Positions 9,801 to 17,543 of a stretch of 64,000 nt of DNA are shown piece after piece. The translations under genes and the position numbers were made by a program. This stretch comes from DATKDF01 sp963752045 (GTDB lineage: Bacteria > Acidobacteriota > Vicinamibacteria > Vicinamibacterales > SCN-69-37): contig CAVVWN010000008.1 of NCBI GenBank assembly GCA_963752045.1, positions 1,426,001 to 1,490,000 on the forward strand, written 5' to 3'. Every line of letters starts with the position of its first letter. Position 1 is the stretch's first letter. The notes under the pieces were generated by a model. The model was given only the letters and a program-made list of their open reading frames with translations, searched no databases and was not told where the DNA came from.

Positions 9801-10761
9801 CGACGAACTCAATCGCCGCATGCTCGTCGGAGCGGTCGTCGTCGTGCTCTTTGCCGCCGGGCTCGGGGCGTCGGTCGCCGGGCGCGTCTCTGATCCGGTG
9901 GCACGGCTGACCCGCGCGGCCCGCCAGATTGCCGCCGGCCGCCTGAACGTGCGCATCGTCGCCGACACGGCCGACGAACTGCGCCGGCTCGTCGATGATT
10001 TCAACACCATGGCCGAGACGCTCGTGACCCAGCGCGCCGAGCTCGCGCGAACGAACCAGCTCAAGGCGTGGGCGCAGATGTCCCGGCAGGTCGCCCACGA
10101 GATCAAGAACCCATTGACGCCGATTCACCTGGCTGCCGAGCACCTCCAGCGGGTGCACGAAGACCACGGAAGGCCCATGGGCGCCGTCGTCGAGCAGTGC
10201 GTTGGCACGATCCTCCGGCAGGTCCGACTGCTCAGGCAGATCGCATCGGATTTTTCGAACTTCGCTGCCGAGCCCACGCCGCGGTTCGAGGTCGTCGACG
10301 TCGCGGACCTCATCGACGAGGTCGTGGGACCGTACGAGCCGGGCACTGCAGGACGTGTCGAGATCGTTCGTGACGTCGCGCCAGACCTGCCCGCCGTGCG
10401 CATCGACCGTACGCTCGTCGCTCGGGCGCTCACGAACCTCATCGAGAACGCAATTCAGGCGATGCCTGAAGGAGGCCGGATCACGCTGGTCGCACGGGCC
10501 GCGGCCAGCGCCGTCACCGTGGGCGTCACCGATACGGGAGTCGGGATGGACCTGGAGGCTGCGGGCCGGGCCTTCGAGCCGTACTTCTCCACCAAGACTG
10601 GCGGGTCCGGCCTTGGCCTCCCCAACGCGAAGCGCTACGTGGAACTCTCAGGAGGCACCGTGACGCTGGCGAGCGCTCCGGGCCGGGGCACCACGATTAC
10701 GCTGAACCTGCCGGCGGACCATCCCGAAGAGCACGCATCCGGCCAAGCGCCCACTCGATGA
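6877..10761 (+). CDS. Large membrane sensor histidine kinase, NtrY-like
   Basis: At 1294 residues this is far longer than most histidine kinases. It has an N-terminal membrane anchor, a periplasmic part and a block of about eight membrane helices around residues 245-510. A further extracytoplasmic region and paired membrane segments flank a second sensor loop. Then come a HAMP domain near residue 1000 (SDPVARLTRAARQIAAGRLN), the dimerisation helix with phosphoacceptor H1074 in RQVAHEIKNPLTPIHLAAEH, and a GHKL ATPase domain (NLIENAIQAMP, DTGVGMD, GGSGLGLPNAKRYVE). The HEIKNPLTPI box is characteristic of NtrY-type kinases. No response regulator lies next to it, so it is an orphan here. The start is GTG 6877, and the 3' end overlaps pssA by 65 bp tail to tail. 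Confidence 0.88.
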   Translation: MTPFFRRVVLLAAGAAFAIAVSGFGWELIRFGTSLEATADRLERSVRSRLAYQTNRVESLARSVAVETNLVRSATSAADGLPALFARLADLRRPVGLAGTSATVYVPDTASAFRVLAWSDGPAEDLSADRLSGPPSVFVTPGASGLRLVAVQPIVSDGQRLGVAAAELVLSERLSQATVDFGACSGELTTAYGPVVATAPCGGAGVGPESTNSFLLRDATGQVLLEVQYNPEQLLDRRATHRRRLMAATGVPLVALLLLLTGPALARRVPGGATSAWIGWTGLVAGALLLGGLALTGLSALLGITAATPVLAGLTGLALAGLTAGGWWWRPLRRHPLGSAPVWFVLEHVAAGLLVASTPWLLSGVLRGRITGASIEVWQFPLFPFHAGAFFYLVGVLLTQIALCWTSACTLGVMADRWRLGPARMGPVLFAALLWILPTVVLVALLSDGFGPAGPWLGVAVALSAFGLLSRWLRHVYRHTTQALRLVLLFAALAAPPLVTYPLTAAAADEAARTLIETDFAPAILEQPQVVLDTLTRAQREIDALPQLDLIIATAPQGDGRSAYAVWSGTSLATARLTSEVELFGADLRLVSRFALNIPEYPYEEVPSWGGSSCSWEVFGEVARTGAQERVMLHAERAVCDQTGTVRGAVVVHAVSDYRSLSFVASGSPYADALRSADRPANGVRLAGLEVAVYGWNDAPLFTSGEVAWPVTTDLSLRLYRSREPFWTTRDAGPGRYAVYFVNDRRGFYAIGYPVPDFMEHATRLAEITSVVAVLLVVLLTGAAVYGPLVRQRATPLAALFDEIRTSFYRKLFLFFVLSAVGPVILLTLAFGAYTSARIRADVESEAASAATITRRLFEEFTAFEQHPDQAQAPVSDELMVLISQMTEQDANLYEGARLVASSQRDLFDSGLLSTRTPAGVYREIALNRLPAYVGEDQIGAFTYLVAAAPVPARGRHAVISVPLGTRQREIEHEIDELNRRMLVGAVVVVLFAAGLGASVAGRVSDPVARLTRAARQIAAGRLNVRIVADTADELRRLVDDFNTMAETLVTQRAELARTNQLKAWAQMSRQVAHEIKNPLTPIHLAAEHLQRVHEDHGRPMGAVVEQCVGTILRQVRLLRQIASDFSNFAAEPTPRFEVVDVADLIDEVVGPYEPGTAGRVEIVRDVAPDLPAVRIDRTLVARALTNLIENAIQAMPEGGRITLVARAAASAVTVGVTDTGVGMDLEAAGRAFEPYFSTKTGGSGLGLPNAKRYVELSGGTVTLASAPGRGTTITLNLPADHPEEHASGQAPTR

Positions 10762-11473
10762 GCGCCGAGAAGAGATAACCGTAGGCCAGCACGACGAGCG
10801 TGACTCGCGGCTCGGTCGCGATGAGCGCGATGAGCACGGCAAAGACAAAGAGCGGCATGTACGAGGGGCCCCAGCCGAAGTTGATTGTCTTGAAGCTCCG
10901 GAAGCGGATGGTACTCACCATGAGCGCGGCCGGTACGAGCACCACGGCCAGGGCCGCGGCCGCCTGCGGGTAGCCCTCGAGCGGTACGGGATAGGCGAAG
11001 ATGGTTGACGCCGCCACACCGGCGGCCGCCGGCGTGGGCATGCCAATGAAGTACCGCTTGTCGACGAGTGCCGACTGGATGTTGAAGCGGGCCAGCCGCA
11101 TCGCCGCGGCCGTGACGTAGACGAAACCAGCGGCCCAGCCGACGCGCCCGAGATCCTCGAGGCCCCATGCGAAGGCGAGGACCGCAGGGGCCAGTCCAAA
11201 GGAGATGACGTCGGCCAGCGAGTCGAATTCCACCCCGAAGCTGCTCGTCGTGTTGGTCAACCTGGCGATTCGCCCGTCGAGCATGTCGAGCACGACCGCG
11301 ATCCCGACAAATGGGGCTGCCGTCGCGAGGTCCCCTCGCATGGCGAAGACGATACAGGCCCAGCCGCAAAACAGGTTGCCAACGGTCACGATGCTCGGCA
11401 GCAGGAACACACCCCGTCGGCGCCGTCGCGGCTCCTCAGGACTGAACTGCCCCGGTCGTTGCGAATCGCTCAT
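10697..11473 (-). CDS. pssA: CDP-diacylglycerol--serine O-phosphatidyltransferase
   Basis: This integral membrane enzyme joins CDP-diacylglycerol and serine to make phosphatidylserine. The CDP-alcohol phosphotransferase signature is visible as LDMLDGRIARLTNTTSSFGVEFDSLADVISFG, split by the usual spacing (DG-x2-AR-x8-G-x3-D-x3-D). There are about six to eight membrane helices in 258 residues, and an arginine-rich cytoplasmic N-terminus (PRRRRRG). ATG 11473 overlaps the stop codon of psd (ATGA). The pair therefore forms a two-gene phosphatidylethanolamine operon in which psd is translated first. The 3' end runs 65 bp into the convergent kinase gene. Confidence 0.95.
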   Translation of the reverse strand: MSDSQRPGQFSPEEPRRRRRGVFLLPSIVTVGNLFCGWACIVFAMRGDLATAAPFVGIAVVLDMLDGRIARLTNTTSSFGVEFDSLADVISFGLAPAVLAFAWGLEDLGRVGWAAGFVYVTAAAMRLARFNIQSALVDKRYFIGMPTPAAAGVAASTIFAYPVPLEGYPQAAAALAVVLVPAALMVSTIRFRSFKTINFGWGPSYMPLFVFAVLIALIATEPRVTLVVLAYGYLFSALIEWALGRMRALRDGPPAGSA

Positions 11474-12162
11474 GAGTGACCTTCCCCGAGCCGCGCGATC
11501 ACGGTTTCCCCGGCGCGGGTGCGGGCTCCGGCCGACACCTCCAGTGTGGCATGCATGGGCACGAAGACGTCCATGCGTGAGCCGAACTTCATCAGCCCGA
11601 TGCGGGCGCCGCGGTCCACGTGCTGCCCGGGCTGGAGCCGGCACACCACGCGGCGCGCCAGCAGGCCCACAACCTGGCGCGCCACGACCGCCACCCCGGC
11701 CGAATCGAACCAGATCTCCGTGTGCTCGTTCCGATGAGCGTCGTGGCGGTAGGCGGGCACGAAGGACCCGGGCACGTAGGTGACGCCGGTCACGGTGCCG
11801 CCGACTGGCGCCCGGTTGATATGCACGTCGAGTACGGAGAGGAAGATCGTGACCTGCTGCCACTCGCCGGGAGGCGCTTCCTCTCTCCGCGCCTGTCCGG
11901 CGTGCATCACCCGCCCGTCGGCCGGCGCCACGACGAGCCCGGCACCGGCAGGCACGGCACGATCCGGATCACGGAAGAACAGGGCGATCGCCACCGGCAA
12001 CGCGAGGAGCGCCAACGCCGCACCGGCCGGCAGCCAGAAGGAGGCGATGAGAGCTGGCAAGGCTGCCACGCCCGCAAACGGCCATGCTGCCGGATCGATG
12101 CGCACGAAGGAAGTGTCAGCGGCCGGAGGGCTAGCCGCCGGGCTGACTGGCCGAGGCGCCAC
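11470..12162 (-). CDS. psd: Phosphatidylserine decarboxylase, short form
   Basis: This enzyme decarboxylates phosphatidylserine to phosphatidylethanolamine at the inner membrane. At 230 residues it is the short type common in archaea, actinobacteria and acidobacteria. It has two N-terminal hydrophobic helices, then VVAPADGRVMHAG, VTIFLSVLDVHINRAPVGG and the self-processing site in LMKFGSRMDVF. Cleavage between Gly and Ser would yield the pyruvoyl prosthetic group. The Ser is followed by Arg rather than the Thr of the E. coli LGST motif, which is normal in this short subfamily. It is directly coupled to pssA, and its N-terminal codons overlap the end of the DUF465 gene by 32 bp. Confidence 0.93.
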   Translation of the reverse strand: MAPRPVSPAASPPAADTSFVRIDPAAWPFAGVAALPALIASFWLPAGAALALLALPVAIALFFRDPDRAVPAGAGLVVAPADGRVMHAGQARREEAPPGEWQQVTIFLSVLDVHINRAPVGGTVTGVTYVPGSFVPAYRHDAHRNEHTEIWFDSAGVAVVARQVVGLLARRVVCRLQPGQHVDRGARIGLMKFGSRMDVFVPMHATLEVSAGARTRAGETVIARLGEGHS

Positions 12163-12388
12163 GCTGTTCGCGCAGGATGGCCTCGATCTGATCCTTCAAA
12201 GCGAGCTTGCGTTTCTTCAGGGAGGCTTCTTTGTATTGCTGTTCGTCGGTCAGGAAGGAAAGCGTGGACAGGTGATGTATCTGTTGATCGAGCGCTTGAT
12301 GCTCCGAGACCAGCTGTCTGAAGTCTTCGCTGGACTGGAGCAGCGCCTCCTTCACGACGTCGTTCTTCGAGAGCTGGAATTCACCCAT
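12131..12388 (-). CDS. Small DUF465/YdcH-family coiled-coil protein
   Basis: This 85-residue protein is of unknown function. The central part (FRQLVSEHQALDQQIHHLS, then EASLKKRKLALKDQIEAIL) fits the YdcH/DUF465 pattern: an E-H-x2-L-D-x2-I start, a short turn and a Lys-rich helix. It is probably a helical hairpin. ATG 12388 is well supported by an excellent ribosome site, AGGAGGGGG, a few bases upstream. It ends 32 bp inside psd, so it is probably the first gene of a DUF465-psd-pssA transcript. Confidence 0.85.
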   Translation of the reverse strand: MGEFQLSKNDVVKEALLQSSEDFRQLVSEHQALDQQIHHLSTLSFLTDEQQYKEASLKKRKLALKDQIEAILREQRGASASQPGG

Positions 12389-12492
12389 GCTCCCCCTCCT
12401 TGTCGAAAGCGACGGGCCGGTCGGCCCGTCAGCGGCTGCAGAAGCACCCGTGAAGCGCACGCTACCACAAGGGCCCCAGAGCGGCAAGCAAG

Positions 12493-13698
12493 TCAGCCCA
12501 CGCTTCCGAGTTTGCGGTTCCAGAGGATGATCGCGTCCTCCCGAGGTGCCTGGTAATAGTCGCGCCGCACGCCCTCGACGCGGAATCCGAGCCGCTCGTA
12601 GAGCGCCCGGGCGGCCCGATTCGACTCGCGCACTTCGAGTGTAGCGCTTGTGGCGCCCTGCTCGCGGGCCTCCCGGCTGACGGCATCGAGCAGCCGCGTA
12701 GCGACGCCCCGTCGTCGCCATGGCTCGGCCACCGCGAGACTGTTGATGTGCAGTTCGTCGACGACCAGCCAGCACGCACAGTACGCCACGACGTCGCCCG
12801 AGGCCGCGCGCGCGACGTAGACACGCGCCATGCCACGCTCGGCCAGTTCGGCGCCAAAGGCCTCAGCCCCCCACGCGTGCGCGAACGCGCTCCGCTGCAG
12901 CGCCTCGACCGCGGCAAGATCTTCCGGCCCTCGAGCCAACCCGACGGTGAGGGCTGGCGGGTCCGCCTTCTGTGGATCGCCGGCCTGCACGTGCCGCTCG
13001 CGCGCGATGACCGCGTCCGGACGGCGAATGTAGATGGGCTGGACGCCGTGAGGTGGCACGGCCGCATCGGCTCGAGCCGCGGCAAGATGTGCCGCCGCGA
13101 GCGCAAGGGGCATGACCGTGCGGTCGATGCGCGAACCGGAAATCGTGAGCAGGGCGCCCGCGTACCGCTCGGCTCCGGACCCGATGAGCGCCACCGATTC
13201 ACCTGACAGTGCCCGTGCAATCGCCGCGGCGGCATCCGCCGGGCGTCCCACCGCCGGGCTGACCAGGATCGGCCACGGTTCCCGGGGAGCAGCGGCAGTG
13301 CCCGGTTGTCGATAGGCCGCGTAGAACACGTCGCCGCGCTGCCCATCGAGGCACGCGACGACGATGGGCGCCTGGGGTTCTCCACCGTCCCGCCACGCGC
13401 AGACGAGAGCCTCGAGCGTGGGCACGCCAACGACCTGGCGCCCGGCAGCCAGCGCGAGTCCCTGAACCGTGGCCATTCCAACCCGGAGCCCGGTGAACGA
13501 GCCGGGGCCGGACACGACGGCGAACAGATCCACGTCTTTCACCTGCATGGCGTCGGAGGCCAGCAGGTCCACTACCTCGCCGGGCAGCCGCTCGCCATGC
13601 GTGCGCTGTGGGTCCCCCACACGCACGCGTGCGGTGCCATCGCGCAGGAGGGCCAGACTGCCGGCCCGGGTGACCGTTTCGAGCGCGAGCACCACCAT
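12493..13698 (-). CDS. tsaB: TsaB-RimI fusion: tRNA t6A factor plus ribosomal N-acetyltransferase
   Basis: This 401-residue protein joins two enzymes that are usually separate. Residues 1 to about 235 match TsaB (YeaZ), the TsaD partner for tRNA N6-threonylcarbamoyladenosine: MVVLALETVTRAGSLALL, then VVSGPGSFTGLRVGMATVQG. Residues from about 250 to the end form a GNAT acetyltransferase of the RimI type with INSLAVAEPWRRRGVATRLL (acetyl-CoA loop) and LEVRESNRAARALYERLGF. RimI acetylates ribosomal protein S18. tsaB and rimI are often neighbours, so fusion is plausible, and no stop or frameshift separates the halves. The gene is divergent from mutS with almost no spacer. TsaD and TsaE are not in this window. 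Confidence 0.93.
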   Translation of the reverse strand: MVVLALETVTRAGSLALLRDGTARVRVGDPQRTHGERLPGEVVDLLASDAMQVKDVDLFAVVSGPGSFTGLRVGMATVQGLALAAGRQVVGVPTLEALVCAWRDGGEPQAPIVVACLDGQRGDVFYAAYRQPGTAAAPREPWPILVSPAVGRPADAAAAIARALSGESVALIGSGAERYAGALLTISGSRIDRTVMPLALAAAHLAAARADAAVPPHGVQPIYIRRPDAVIARERHVQAGDPQKADPPALTVGLARGPEDLAAVEALQRSAFAHAWGAEAFGAELAERGMARVYVARAASGDVVAYCACWLVVDELHINSLAVAEPWRRRGVATRLLDAVSREAREQGATSATLEVRESNRAARALYERLGFRVEGVRRDYYQAPREDAIILWNRKLGSVG

Positions 13699-13770
13699 GG
13701 TCGAATGTTATACTCCGACGTTGTCCACCCTTCGACCGCGCCCGAAGGCCTCCTGGCACCGCTGCTGTCC
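13699..13770. promoter_or_regulatory. Compact divergent promoter region between tsaB-rimI and mutS
   Basis: A near-consensus -10 box, TATACT, lies at 13709-13714 for the mutS direction. The opposite strand reads TATAAC over 13712-13707, close to the tsaB start. A single short AT-rich site may therefore serve both directions. The mutS box argues against ATG 13705 as the mutS start, because that codon would lie upstream of the transcript. No clear -35 partner is visible. Confidence 0.35.
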
Positions 13771-16413
13771 GTGACGACCTCCTCGTCGACAACGTCGCGC
13801 GCCTCGGCCACTCCGGCCATGCGCCAGTTTCTCGATGTCAAACGCCGGCATCGGGATGCCATCGTGTTCTTCCGCATGGGCGACTTCTACGAGATGTTCT
13901 ACGAGGACGCCCTCACGGCCGCCCGCGCGCTCGACCTCACGCTCACCTCGAGAGCCAAGGACTCGACTGGCGGCGCCATTCCGATGTGCGGCGTGCCGTT
14001 TCACGCGGCCGACACCTATCTCGGCCGCCTCGTCCGGCAGGGCTACCGCGTGGCCATCTGCGACCAGGTTGAGGATCCGCGGCAGGCCAAAGGCATCGTC
14101 AAGCGCGAGGTGACCCGCATCGTCTCGCCCGGCACCCTGATTGACGCCTCGTACCTCGAGGCACGAGAGCCGGCGTTTCTGGCGGCGGTCGCATGCGGTG
14201 CCGCCGACGGCAGGATTGGCGTCGCCTTCATCGACGTCTCGACCGGACGCTTCGCCGCGTCGGAGTTCGCCGGCGCCGAGGCCCGGACGGCGGCCGCTGC
14301 CGAACTGGCGGTGCTGCGGCCGCGCGAACTCCTGCTCGCCGAGGGTGCCGACCCGGCCGGCTTCCTCCCGCCGTCGGGTGGCCCCCGGGTCACTCGGGTG
14401 GAGCCGTGGGTCCTGGATCCGGCGCGCGCGCGCGAAGCGCTCTGCGAGCAATTCCGCACGGCTTCGCTCGTGGGGCACGGGCTCGAGGACGCGCCAGCGG
14501 CCATCGCGGCGGCTGGCGCCATCGTCACCTACCTGCGCGAGACCCAGCACTCGGACGTGAGCCACGTGAAGGACATCACCTTCCGCGTGGCCAACGACGC
14601 GCTGCTCATCGATCCGGTGACGCTGCGCCATCTCAACGTCGTCGAGGGTGCGGAAGGCGGACGAGCCGGTTCCCTCGTTGAGGCGCTGGACCGGACCGTT
14701 ACCGCGATGGGAGGACGGCTCCTGCGACAGTGGCTGATGCGTCCACTCGTGACCGTGGCACGCATCCAGGATCGGCTCGACGCGGTCGAGGACTTCGCGT
14801 TTCGCGCCACCGAGCGCTCCAAGCTCCGTGACGTGCTCAAGTCGATTCACGACATCGAGCGCCTCATCTCGCGGGTGTCGCTCGGGACGGCCGGCCCGCG
14901 CGACCTTGTGGCCCTCGGCCAGTCGCTGGCGCTGCTGCCCCGCCTGCAGGCCCAGGCGAACGCCCTGCAGGCGCCGCTCGTCGGCAGCCTGGCGGGAGAG
15001 ATCGATGACCTCTCCGACGTGCGGGACGCCATCCTCACCAGCCTGGTGGACGAGCCGCCGGCCGTGGCCCGCGACGGCGGCGTCATCCGCGACGCGGTGG
15101 ACGCCGAGCTCGACGACCTGCGCCACGTGAGCCGGGGCGGCAAGGCCGCGATTGCGGCGATGGAAGAGGCCGAGCGGAGCCGTACGGGCGTGTCGTCGCT
15201 CAAGATTCGCTACAACCGGGTCTTCGGCTACTTCATCGAAGTGTCCAAGTCGAACCTCGGGGCGGTCCCCGGCGACTACATCCGCAAGCAGACCATCGCC
15301 GGAGGCGAGCGGTTCATCACGCCGGCGCTCAAGGAATTCGAAGACAAGGTGCTCGGCGCCGACGAGCGCATCGCCGCACGGGAACTGGAGCTCTTCGAGG
15401 CGCTCCGCGGCCGCGTCGCGGCCGAGGCGCCACGCGTGCTCGATACGGCGCGGGCCGTGGCCGCGCTCGACGTGCTGGCCGCCTTCGCCGAAACCGCGGC
15501 CCTCGCCAACTACACCAAGCCGCAGGTCCACGACGGCGACGAGTTCGTGGCCGTCGACGCGCGCCATCCGATCGTCGAACGGTTCGTCACCGATGCGTTC
15601 GTGCCCAACGACGTGGCCCTCGACAGCACCTCGCGACAACTCGTGGTGCTCACCGGCCCGAACATGGGGGGCAAGTCCACCTATCTCCGGCAGGTCGCGC
15701 TGCTCGCGCTGCTCGCCCAGGCGGGCTCTTTCGTGCCGGCGAGGAGTGCGAAACTCGCGATCGTCGACCGCATCTTCGCGCGCGTCGGGGCCTCGGACAA
15801 CATCGTGCGCGGCCAGTCGACCTTCATGGTGGAGATGCAGGAAACGGCCACGATTCTCCATGCGGCGAGCGGACGAAGCCTGATCATCCTGGATGAAATC
15901 GGCCGCGGGACGTCGACGTTCGACGGCCTGAGTCTGGCGTGGGCCGTTGCCGAGCACCTCGCGTCCGATCCGCACCGGCGGCCAAAGACGATCTTCGCGA
16001 CGCACTACCACGAACTGACCGATCTGGCCGACGGGCTGGCCGGCGTCGTCAACTGTCATGTCGCCGCACGCGAGTTCAAGGACGACATCGTCTTCCTGCA
16101 CAAGATCGTGGACGGACGGTCCGACCGGAGCTATGGCATCCAGGTCGCCAGGCTGGCCGGCCTGCCGTCGGCCGTCGTCAAGCGGGCTACTGAGATCCTC
16201 CGATCGCTCGAGCAGGACGAACTGCAGCGCGGCGGCCGACCAAGCCTGAGCGGCACCGCCGCGGTCGACCAGGGCCAGCTCGGCTTGTTCCAGCATCCCG
16301 TGACCGAGCCGCATCCGGTCGTGGAGCGCCTCCGCGGGATTGATGTGAACGAGATCTCGCCACTCGAGGCCCTGAATCTCCTGGCGGATCTCCGGCGCGA
16401 GGTCGATTCGTGA
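13771..16413 (+). CDS. mutS: DNA mismatch repair protein MutS
   Basis: This ATPase recognises mismatches and starts mismatch repair with MutL. With the GTG 13771 start it has 880 residues (E. coli 853). The N-terminal mismatch-binding domain shows the Phe-x-Glu motif in FFRMGDFYEMFYEDAL. The connector, lever and clamp regions follow (RYNRVFGYFIEVSKSNLG). The ATPase domain has Walker A TGPNMGGKSTYLRQVALLA near residues 628-645, then STFMVEMQETATIL, the Walker B LIILDEIGRGTSTFDG and FATHYHELTDLAD. The C-terminal tail is short. ATG 13705 is in frame but overlaps a likely -10 box, so GTG 13771 is preferred. No mutL is seen nearby. Confidence 0.96.
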   Translation: MTTSSSTTSRASATPAMRQFLDVKRRHRDAIVFFRMGDFYEMFYEDALTAARALDLTLTSRAKDSTGGAIPMCGVPFHAADTYLGRLVRQGYRVAICDQVEDPRQAKGIVKREVTRIVSPGTLIDASYLEAREPAFLAAVACGAADGRIGVAFIDVSTGRFAASEFAGAEARTAAAAELAVLRPRELLLAEGADPAGFLPPSGGPRVTRVEPWVLDPARAREALCEQFRTASLVGHGLEDAPAAIAAAGAIVTYLRETQHSDVSHVKDITFRVANDALLIDPVTLRHLNVVEGAEGGRAGSLVEALDRTVTAMGGRLLRQWLMRPLVTVARIQDRLDAVEDFAFRATERSKLRDVLKSIHDIERLISRVSLGTAGPRDLVALGQSLALLPRLQAQANALQAPLVGSLAGEIDDLSDVRDAILTSLVDEPPAVARDGGVIRDAVDAELDDLRHVSRGGKAAIAAMEEAERSRTGVSSLKIRYNRVFGYFIEVSKSNLGAVPGDYIRKQTIAGGERFITPALKEFEDKVLGADERIAARELELFEALRGRVAAEAPRVLDTARAVAALDVLAAFAETAALANYTKPQVHDGDEFVAVDARHPIVERFVTDAFVPNDVALDSTSRQLVVLTGPNMGGKSTYLRQVALLALLAQAGSFVPARSAKLAIVDRIFARVGASDNIVRGQSTFMVEMQETATILHAASGRSLIILDEIGRGTSTFDGLSLAWAVAEHLASDPHRRPKTIFATHYHELTDLADGLAGVVNCHVAAREFKDDIVFLHKIVDGRSDRSYGIQVARLAGLPSAVVKRATEILRSLEQDELQRGGRPSLSGTAAVDQGQLGLFQHPVTEPHPVVERLRGIDVNEISPLEALNLLADLRREVDS

Positions 16414-16466
16414 TCCGCGTCCTGACGGTAGAAGCCACCAGAGCGATTGCATAGAATGTCCGTCCG

Positions 16467-17543
16467 ATGAGCCGACGCCGATCACGATTCCTGCGCGTGC
16501 CGGTCGAGCCCTACAAGGTCGAGCGGGGTCTCGGCGCCGACGACGTTCTCGCCCGGATGGAACGCATCTCCTTCCAGGGCCGGAATCTGGCGGCGGCGGG
16601 CCGCGTGTGGCAGAAGATGCTGGGCGCCGACGTCACGATCTTCCTGGGCACGGCCGGCGCGCTCTCGGCCGGCGGCATGCGGCTCGTCATCGCGCACCTC
16701 ATCGAGCACCGATACGTCGACTGCCTCGTCTCGACCGGCGCCAACCTCTATCACGACCTCCACGAGACTCGCGGCCGCCGGCACTTCCTCGGCTCACCGC
16801 TCCTCGACGACGCGACGCTCGCCTCGGAGCGCATCGACCGCGTCTACGACACGCTCGCGAGCGAGGATGAGTTCTGCAAGAACGACGACTGGATTGGCGA
16901 TTTCACGCTGACGCTCGACCGTCGGCCCTACACCACGCGCGAGTACCTGTACAGGCTGGGCGAGCGCCTCTGGACGGAAACGAGCGCTGCCGGAATCCTC
17001 ACAGCCGCGTATCGCGCGAATGTGCCGATCTTCTGCCCGGCGATCGCGGATTCATCGATCGGTATCGGCATTTCGCAGGCCCGGCACTGCGACCAGACTG
17101 CCGGCCAGATCGACGTCATCGGCGACATCGTCGAGTCGGCCAACGTGGTGATCAACGCCGCCGGCACGGCTTCAATCGTCCTCGGCGGAGGCACGCCCAA
17201 GAATTTCATCAACCAGGCGAGCGTGCAGGCCGAGTTCTACGACGAGCGCGTGTCGGGCCACAAATTCGCCATTCAGGTGTCTACTGACGTTCCGCATTTC
17301 GGCGGGGCCAGCGGATCGAGTCTCGAAGAGGCCCAGAGCTGGGGCAAACTCTCGCTCGAGTCGGAGCGCGTGAGCGTTCAGTGTGACGTGACCGTGGCGC
17401 TGCCGCTGCTCGTCTCCGCGCTCGAGACGACATCGCGCAAGGTGCTCTCGAAGCGAAAACGCCCGACCTTCGACGTCGCCGGCCCACGCATGGCGGTCAA
17501 CGGACGCGAATTGCCCGATAACCGCTTCCAGGAGCCCGCATGA
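16467..17543 (+). CDS. Deoxyhypusine synthase-like protein, probable polyamine aminobutyltransferase
   Basis: The 358 residues belong to the deoxyhypusine synthase family. In eukaryotes and archaea that enzyme moves an aminobutyl group from spermidine to eIF5A. Plant homospermidine synthase arose from it, and bacterial relatives are thought to act on polyamines. Visible signatures are FLGTAGALSAGGMR, VSTGANLYHDLHE, PIFCPAIADSSIGIGI and VLGGGTPKNFINQAS. Here K245 aligns with the catalytic lysine of the human enzyme (GGG-x2-K). Bacteria have no hypusine, so homospermidine or a related polyamine is the likely product. ATGA overlap with the agmatinase gene, which would supply putrescine, supports this. 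The exact substrate is not settled by the sequence. Confidence 0.88.
   Translation: MSRRRSRFLRVPVEPYKVERGLGADDVLARMERISFQGRNLAAAGRVWQKMLGADVTIFLGTAGALSAGGMRLVIAHLIEHRYVDCLVSTGANLYHDLHETRGRRHFLGSPLLDDATLASERIDRVYDTLASEDEFCKNDDWIGDFTLTLDRRPYTTREYLYRLGERLWTETSAAGILTAAYRANVPIFCPAIADSSIGIGISQARHCDQTAGQIDVIGDIVESANVVINAAGTASIVLGGGTPKNFINQASVQAEFYDERVSGHKFAIQVSTDVPHFGGASGSSLEEAQSWGKLSLESERVSVQCDVTVALPLLVSALETTSRKVLSKRKRPTFDVAGPRMAVNGRELPDNRFQEPA

Noticed and set aside
13705..13770. ATG 13705 as mutS start
   Set aside because: It overlaps a TATACT box and is six bases from the divergent tsaB start; the extra 22 residues have no similarity to MutS.
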